Below, piece by piece: positions 56,816 to 64,000 of a stretch of DNA of 64,000 nucleotides. The stretch comes from Hofstenia miamia (Eukaryota; Xenacoelomorpha; Acoela). The stretch spans positions 144,503 through 208,502 of the forward strand of contig SCFE01000098.1 in assembly GCA_004352715.1 (NCBI GenBank), given 5' to 3'. The position numbers and the translations under genes were made by a program. Within the stretch, counting starts at the first letter, position 1. Every line of letters begins with the position of its first letter. The notes below the pieces were generated by a model. The model ran no database searches. It was not told the DNA's origin and saw only the letters and a list, made by a program, of their open reading frames with translations.

Positions 56816-57284
56816 TTAATAAATAAATGAATGTAAAAAAATATAATTTTTGGGTAAATTTAATAATATAATCACTATCTTCAAAACTTTTAATACGTCT
56901 ACGACATTTTGAATGTTATTATCAAAAGCGTGTCTTCTTCCAGCTCTTTGATTTGATCTCAAAACTGTTTTGGGAAACATGAATAATTTCATCCAGTTTT
57001 CAATATTGGCAGGACATACAACATCTATCAATTAGAGATCGCAATATGTTGGACCAATAATTTCTGATGGAAACTGGTATGTGACGAATAGCAGCCACAT
57101 TTGTCAAGAAAATAGAATTAAGAGATGGGAGGTTAGGATTACTTGATGTAATAGATAAAGAGTTCATAGCTTGAGTTAAACCAGAACTGTTATCTGTGGC
57201 TGATATAGAAATATAACAAACATTTTCATCAGTTCCAATAATTATTTTCTTGCTTTCATAATTATGTGTACAATTTTTAATCAT
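56816..57284 (-). pseudogene. Non-LTR-type retroelement, N-terminal part, inverted relative to the RT piece
   Basis: On the minus strand, LTNVAAIRHIPVSIRNYWSN and then, after a frame shift, ENWMKLFMFPKTVLRSNQRA. In the same retroelement protein family the region before the RT reads HIPK--R--WS--L and then W--LF-lPK-vL----RGGR. Here it lies on the opposite strand to the RT piece at 55490-56570, so an inversion or two separate insertions is required. Confidence 0.6.
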
Positions 57285-57469
57285 TTGATTTTAAATAATA
57301 TCTTGTGATCAGCAATGCAAATATATTCTTTTCTCTTTCATAGTTAAATATGATGTTAAATGCTAACTGAAATATTTTCCACCAAAAAAAATATTTGGAA
57401 GGAAGTAAAAAATATAGTGAATGGAGTGTGTTAGAAAATAAAATGATAGCCAATAAAGCTAAAATTAGA

Positions 57470-58650
57470 GAGGCTGTGGAAAACTAATTGGACAGTTCCC
57501 ATTTTCCAAGATACTATGAGCAGAAACAACATTAGAGAAATTTGCGATTTGAAGATGAAACTAGCAAAAGAGATCGATATGAAACTGACAAGTGCTGTAT
57601 AATATCAGAAATATGGCATCGAATGGTAAGAAACTGCCAATTAAATTACCGTTCCGCGGTGAAACTCAGTTGTTGAGCACCTACTGCTTTCTAAAGCTCA
57701 TTGCAAAATTTAGCAGTACATCCCCTCAAAACCCGACAAATTCGGAATTGTTTTGGGCTCTATGTGAGAACATTTCAAAAATCGTTCTTAGCATATTTTC
57801 ATATTTGGGTAAAGATGAGAATCGTCCTTCAAATATTGCATTGGGCCATCATGTTGTGCAAAGTCTAATGGAAACTTATTTAAAGCTGGGAGTACATTTA
57901 TTCGACAATATGGTCCGAAAATATGCGTGTAGAGCTTCATCAAATCGTTGGGCAGATCATGTGCCTTACAACATGCTGGACATCCTGCTTTTGAAGTTAC
58001 ATTGTGTTTGACAAGATGTTTCCAGGAACAAGCAGACGAAATTATATTCTTCAATTGGGAGAACAACTTTGGAAGTTTGCAGGAAAAAGAATTCGTTTAT
58101 CTGCTTCGTCTAGAAGCATTCCTGAAATTAACTTTAATAAGAACATGCAAGATATATTTCGACTTACCAAGTCATCGTCAGTTTTACAAATTATTCCCTC
58201 TAAATTTACTAGATTTTACAATAATAATTATAATTTCTTAAATTTTAAAAAGTGGCAAATTTAATTTATAAATATAGTCTTCTTTTAATTAAAAACAAAA
58301 GATCAAAAAACAATCAAACTAATTATGAACATTGTTTTAAGATCGAATATAGAGGACTTCATACCGAAAACATGATCAAAGAACTCAAAAAATATCAATA
58401 ATTAAAGAAAATGTTAGATTTATATATAGCAATAATAAGCTAAGAACAAAATTCCAATTAAAATCTACAAATGAAGAAACCAATAAATCAAATATAATTC
58501 CTGAAATTGCTCAAAAACGGAAGCAATGTCAAGTTTACAACCATCATAACAAAACGTCCTTAGTATGCAATTCATGTGGGAAATTTACTTGTGGCTCATG
58601 TACTAGTGAAGGAATAATTATCATTACTTGTAAAATATGTTTGAAATATT
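57470..58650 (+). pseudogene. piggyBac transposase, C-terminal two thirds, frameshifted
   Basis: The pieces run in order: PIFQDTMSRNNIREI (normally PIF...MSRNRF--IL), then in a second frame LRFEDETSKRDRYETDKCC and ISEIWHRM (R-DK---IR-IWE). The long frame 57592-58011 follows, with LPFRGE (normally FRGR) and ALGHHVVQSLMETYLKLG, then LFDNMV (third motif, normally TDNFFTS). A shifted frame gives GTSRRNYILQLGEQLWKFAG. Finally, at about 58530-58640, CNSCGKFTCGSC is the C-terminal zinc-binding region. This is a full-length family order with several breaks. The N-terminal part is probably at about 55060, split off by the retroelement pieces. Confidence 0.8.
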
Positions 58651-58659
58651 TGTATTGGT

Positions 58660-60325
58660 TGTTATTCATTTCTTATTCAAAAATACTATTATTTTATATA
58701 CTTTGTAATAACAGTTCTATAATTTTAAAGCCGTCAAATGGCTGCATTTGGCAATTTGAGTATTTTTTCTGGCGGTCATATATATATATATATATTGGCA
58801 ATTGTATTATTCATTATGATTCTTTTTAGGATTTTTGGGGTTCAATCTAATTGATCGTCAACATATATCTGCAATGAATATTTGTATAAATATTGAACAA
58901 TTGACTAAAGCTAGTAAGTTTTTGTTAAAACAAGGCCTCTTGATTTTACATTTTATAGGACAATTTGGAATCTAATATGTAAATTATGTAAATATTAGCT
59001 AAGCATATGATGATTACTGCAATGACCAAACATAAGTACATTAAATTTTGCATTCTATCAGATAATGCGATTTTTTACACTTTGAGTTTTCACATCTGCG
59101 TTGGGCGTCGACGCTTCCTATAGAACAGCTTTGAATCTGCGGAACAACAGTTTTATTATTTTATGGGACCTTACGAACATTAGTTAAATCAAATTTTAGA
59201 ACAAATATTTTAGCATGAAAATTGAGATGCAGTTAATTCAAATGCAGATGTACAGTAAAACAGATTTTTAGTCACATTTCTCACTCTATTAGTAAGATGA
59301 ACAGCTCTGTTCCTCAATTTATTTTATGAAGAAAGCACATGGCTGCAAAGAATACACTATGCACCTTATTGCATATCTTGAAGAAATAAACAATTTTTTT
59401 CAAAAGTAATTCTTAATTTCAATAAGAACACTTTGTTGTACAACATATTTTTGGTCAAAATCTCACAAAAATCACGAAGCTTTTCCCAAGAACACTAATT
59501 TGTTATGTTCTTGTTATGCGTCATACTTTATAAGTCATTTTCTTGCACCAAATTGCAGTTCAACACACTTCATTTCCACTTCAAAATTAAATATCATAAA
59601 CCAAATTTTGTTTGATGGGCTGAAAATTATTGATGGGTTGGGTTAAAGGGTCAGACTCTGATCCACAGCAAGCCTAGGAATATCCAAAAAAGATTTGAAT
59701 CACGCTCGCAAAATTTAGTATGTGGAAGAAGAGGAAATGCATTAATTAGTAATAATTAATATTATTCAAGAAGGTGAAGTAATAGCAGATTAGGGAAATC
59801 AATTTCAGGCTATTGAATATGAGGTATTTTGCATGCTTAAATCCGTCACCAGGACCTGATTTTTTTGGTAACGTTATTCTCAATAGGATGCCTTAGGAAT
59901 TCAGATTCGAGCTTCCATTGTAAATGTCAAAATTGTTCAATTCTTCAATTCAAAGTATGTGATGCTACTCCTTTCGTCTGTGCTGATGTGATATCTGCCA
60001 AAAAATTATGCCAGATTCATCATATGAAGATGCTCTTAAGAGATCCTCAATGCTCGAATATTTTTGGCCATACGAAGAGAATGGTAATATTTCGCAGAAT
60101 CTTAACGCTTATTTAGTGTCCGTTATTTTGCCAAAAAATTTTCAATATTTTTTGAAATACACAAATTCAAAGTACGGTAAATTCTTTTGGTACACCCTCT
60201 ATTGAGCTTTTTAAATTTATTTTTAAGCATTACATCTGTCGATGAGTATAGATATGCATTATTCAAATTTGATGCATACATAATATGATGAACCAAAATC
60301 TTGAAAATAATATCATAGTATATTA
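58660..60325. other. Non-coding interval after the piggyBac relic
   Basis: A small GC-rich word GGGCGTCGACGCTTCC near 59105 may belong to the end of the piggyBac element, since it is followed by CTATAGAACAGC, similar to CTGTTCTATGG near 54772. GATGGGTTGGGTTAAAGGG near 59630 resembles MITE subterminal words. The open frames 59865-60116 and 60008-60205 lack domains. Confidence 0.4.
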
Positions 60326-60331
60326 GTATTA

Positions 60332-60604
60332 CCCAATGTTCCCACTGGGACAATAAAATATCTATCAATGCAATCGTGAGGAATTCTTTCGTTCAATCAT
60401 TGTGAGAAAAATTAGAACAAATACTAATAGATTTAGTGACTTTTTTTATCATTTATTAATTTGATATAACATTTTACAGCCAAAATTTATTACAATTAAG
60501 TTTTGCCATACAATACATTTAAGGATACAGGTATATGCCGTGATCGTTTTCGACCAAATAAAGAAAATCAAATGTTCCCAGCGGGAACATCTGGCGTAAA
60601 CGGG
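60332..60604. mobile_element. Probable piggyBac-type MITE
   Basis: The right tip (complement CCCGTTTACGCCAGATG) is followed by TTAA (60605-60608). Both ends share the palindrome-like word TGTTCCC-CTGGGA-CA. On the left the duplication is eroded to ATTA and the tip is shortened. 273 bp, non-coding. Confidence 0.55.
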
Positions 60605-60699
60605 TTAAATTACAGCAAATATGATATCTTTCAAGGAGTATTCCATTGTGTTAAAATATTCAAATTTGTTTCATACTTAGTGTTCAGATAATGAAAAGG

Positions 60700-62051
60700 T
60701 CTAATGCCAATGAGGATAACTACCCTGAAATATTTTGTTTGAAAAAAACTGTTGAATCCGGTTCAGGCGCGCAGATTGCAAAGTCAGATGTTGGCGCACA
60801 TGGAAAGAACAGAGCCAGATCGCACACTGCACACTAAAGTCGAAAAAGGAGACAATTCTCTATTTTATGGTGTTTTTAGATTTTAAACATCTTCATTAGT
60901 TCTTGAGTTATAAGGTTTGAAAATAAATTGGAGAAACCATTGATTTTTTAAGATATTTATTTTTTAGTCTGGGGTTCATGTTTTTGGTTGTGCTCTTATA
61001 GTGAAAATTATTACATGAACCCCGGAAATTTTGAACAGCTTGCTATTGGTTACAAAGTGTGGACAACCACCTTTCAATATAATGGACAATCAAGATAAAT
61101 ATTACACAAATTCGAAGACACACAAAAAATTTTTAAAAGAAAAATGCTAAATAAAAGCGTCTCTAGAATTCTCTTTAAATTTAACATACAAAATAAATCC
61201 TTCATTAAATAACAGTGCATTAATTAACATCCAACTGAAATTGTATCTACCACGGAAACAGTTAAGAAGTATCTGATTCAAGTTGGGATTCATAAAAGCT
61301 CTCAGAGGGATGCATGAAACCCAATACCCCCCGCAGTTTGCCCACCTCTGTTCTAAGCAAATACTGAATTCATTGCGCTAATCTGTTTTCATGATAATCA
61401 ATACGAAAGTCAATTACAAAATACTTTCCGTAATAGTAACTTGCTATGAAAATATCCCATATCGACATTTTAGTAGTTTAATAGCAATTTGGACCTTCTA
61501 CAGATCGATGTCCTATTTATAGTGAGCATGTCCATTGAACAATAAGTTTACTTTTCTGATTATGATAAAAATGTGATTTATTAGTTGTAAGGCTCTATAT
61601 AAATTTACTGGAAAAAAATATTTTTGAAACACTTCAAAGCTTATTTTAGATGGAAAATTGTTTAATATATTTGAATATTTTGAACTCAAAGTGGTACTTC
61701 GAAAAATGTTCTACTTCAATGTTAACAAACTATTTCAAGTTATTCAACAATCTGAATTACATCCAATCGAAAATTTCAAAGTATCACATCTGTAAGCGTA
61801 GCTCAAACAGTGATTGCGTATATAGAATAATCCTACTGGCATCAATACTAAGAATCTTGTTTTTATGTTACTTATTTTTATCTTTTTATTAAATCATTTA
61901 TAAATGAATACAATCGTTTCCATCTTAATGAGTTTTTGTTCATTCAACATTGACAAGTTCATATCTGAAATTAATTAACAGGCTATTGTACGTAATCAAT
62001 TAAAATGCTATTTTACTCGTAATTTTAAAGAGCAAATTAAACATTTTTATC

Positions 62052-62093
<42 letters not shown>

Positions 62094-64000
62094 AAAGGTT
62101 AAAACTAGAGGTTATTATTAAAAAACGCTTATAGGGGTTATGCTAGCCATTTGAGTATTGATATCCTACAATGTAATATACAAACAACACTAATTAAAAG
62201 GTTTGCGCAGATTTTGAAGATGTTTTTTTTTAAAAAACTAATTGTAAAAAGAAATCTACATGCTAAACAAGTTTCCAAAAAATATGACGTAAACGGCAAT
62301 GTTCTAAAGTAGATTTCGTGATATTTTGCAATAAATTGATTATTGAATAATTTATTATAGAGATTTGAAAATTAAGTTTGATATTTCTCTACCAATCATC
62401 AAAAGTACTAAGAACTGCTCTCAGTGGAAAAACCTGGTGGATAGTGAAACCTAAAAATTACACATTTAAATTTCTATGAATTTTGGAAGTTAATTGAAAA
62501 AAATTAAACAGATTTTTTGGTTCTTATTACTACTTTATAGATAAAAATTCTCTAGATATTTATCGAACATTTTTCATTAATGATTAAGGAATGCCAATTT
62601 TTTAAAATTATTAAATATTTAGGAACTCCTGTTTCAGTTAAGTTAGATATAAGCAAAAACTATTTTAAAGAAAAATACCGATCTAAAATGTTTGCTGCGG
62701 TTTAAAACAAATTCCTGATTTTGATACTTAAAATTTTCAACTCTGTCGTAGAAAATTTAAATTAAATACATTGTTCTTAAACTTATAATGCATATTAAAG
62801 TAAATCATGACGTGAATCAATTCATCAATATCAAAAAATATGTTTATAATCTATATTTTACCTTTTGAAAATCTTTATATAAATTTCGTGAGAATATTGT
62901 TCAATTATAAAAACTCAACATCAACATTTTTAGTATTGGCGGTGCCAAAGATTTCTGCCCTATGTTGAATAATAATACGTATTCTGTGCAAATTATTGAT
63001 ATGCAATGAAATATTTTCAATTTTATATATACTTACTATTCATTATTTAAGTCAATTTTTTATTAATTAAATCACAATAAACTTTATATAAAGAAGCACC
63101 ATCATTTAGACATATTACAATAAAAAGTGATCTAGAGAAAAGAGCTAGCGAACGTTTGAGCGACTGAACGAGCACGAGCGTTGACATCTAATTTTATGCT
63201 ACTAATCTCTTTGTCGATTTCGCTCATAAAATGAACAATGAATTCAATCAGCTTGTGTTTGAACATTTGCTCCACGTGTACGTTGGTGATAAGAAAACTA
63301 ATATCATAACCCTAAATAAAAAATCCAATGTTTAAACTATAAAAATATAGAAGTAAACGTTTGTAGAAATTAGACGTAAAAATAAATTTGGTAGGGCATG
63401 AAGTTCTTTCAGAGAAATTGAAACAATGTTTCAATGTCAAAGTAACATTTACTAGAGCGCTAACAAAATGAACTACTAGCAAAGGCAGTCAATTATCTCA
63501 ATTATTGCGATTTACTAAAATACTGTGTGTTAATGCAAACTAAAAGGCAAACTTAATGCACTATAAATTTTTCTCTTGCTCACAGCTTTGAAAAACTTCT
63601 AAATAAAACCACATATTAAGGCTTAAATAACCTAGCATTAACAATATATGTACAAGTTGAGGGACAATATAACGAAATAATTTACAAAATCCACATTACA
63701 AAATTGTTTAAGATTATGATAATCAACCCAATCAATATTACAATGATTAAGAAAAATTATCTACAAATTTATGCAATGAATTTAATATAATTTTCAGCAT
63801 ACTTTATTCCAATCTAATTAATTAAATTAAAACAATATAAAAAAATATTATGAATAAATTAACCTGAGTCAAACAACGATTTTTTGAGTATTTTAAAATG
63901 TTAAGATCGAGATTACAAGCGACGATAAAATTTTATTTTGCCAAAACATGTGACGATAATTATTGTTGATGTATATATATATATATATATATAATTATTA
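60700..64000. other. Terminal interval, no gene supported
   Basis: AT-rich throughout with (AT)n at 62054-62091 and 63971-63992. The frame 61650-61892 has no domain. The patch 63135-63190 (GAACGTTTGAGCGACTGAAC) is less AT-rich but has no defined ends. Confidence 0.5.

Noticed and set aside
57788-58066. Minus-strand open frame
   Set aside because: Antisense to the piggyBac transposase relic, which explains its length.
1-64000. tRNA, rRNA, CRISPR arrays, operons, bacterial ribosome sites
   Set aside because: I saw no cloverleaf with A/B boxes, no rRNA-like block and no regularly spaced direct repeats with unique spacers. The DNA is eukaryotic in character.

Overview
This window looks like nuclear DNA from an AT-rich invertebrate animal. 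It is not bacterial. I see GT/AG-spliced genes with long introns, developmental genes of metazoan families, many (AT)n microsatellites, and relics of at least nine transposon groups. I cannot name the phylum from the sequence. Four Ns tracts or single Ns, a sequencing adapter with a duplicated segment, and a homopolymer smear show it is a short-read draft assembly.

Two host genes can be assembled exon by exon, with every intron phase agreeing. (1) Minus strand, 17871 down to 14643: a three-exon bHLH transcription factor of 210 aa, closest to Fer3/FERD3L. (2) Plus strand, 36211 to 52649: a four-exon TGF-beta superfamily ligand of the activin/myostatin type, 361 aa. It has a signal peptide, prodomain exons, a furin-like site RSRR and a nine-cysteine mature domain. 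Its first intron is about 12 kb and is packed with transposons.

The rest is mostly mobile DNA. 28-3588: broken THAP-domain transposon with two MITEs nested in it, one carrying a telomere-like array. 6981-8057: broken mariner/Tc-type element between two N gaps. 8410-9427: Tc1-like relic. 11092-12063: mariner transposase with its DD34D residues kept. 19486-20150: unrecognised coding remnant. 20840-23097: transposon-type gene interrupted in its intron by a piggyBac relic. 23400-24647: homopolymer smear. 25830-29086: Ty3/gypsy retrotransposon on the minus strand, frameshifted. 30860-32640 and 47705-48066: hAT-type MITEs with 8-bp target duplications. 37581-39630: hAT-type foldback element with a Penelope-like reverse transcriptase inside. 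40591-42061: Harbinger-like element. 43424-44519: Tc1 relic. 46934-47417 and 50477-50983: piggyBac-type MITEs. 54920-58650: a piggyBac relic split by rearranged pieces of a non-LTR-type retroelement. The last 5 kb holds no gene that I can support.

The two host genes are not an operon and have no evident functional link. The transposons record successive layers of insertion. Several can be dated relative to each other because removing the inner one restores the outer sequence.
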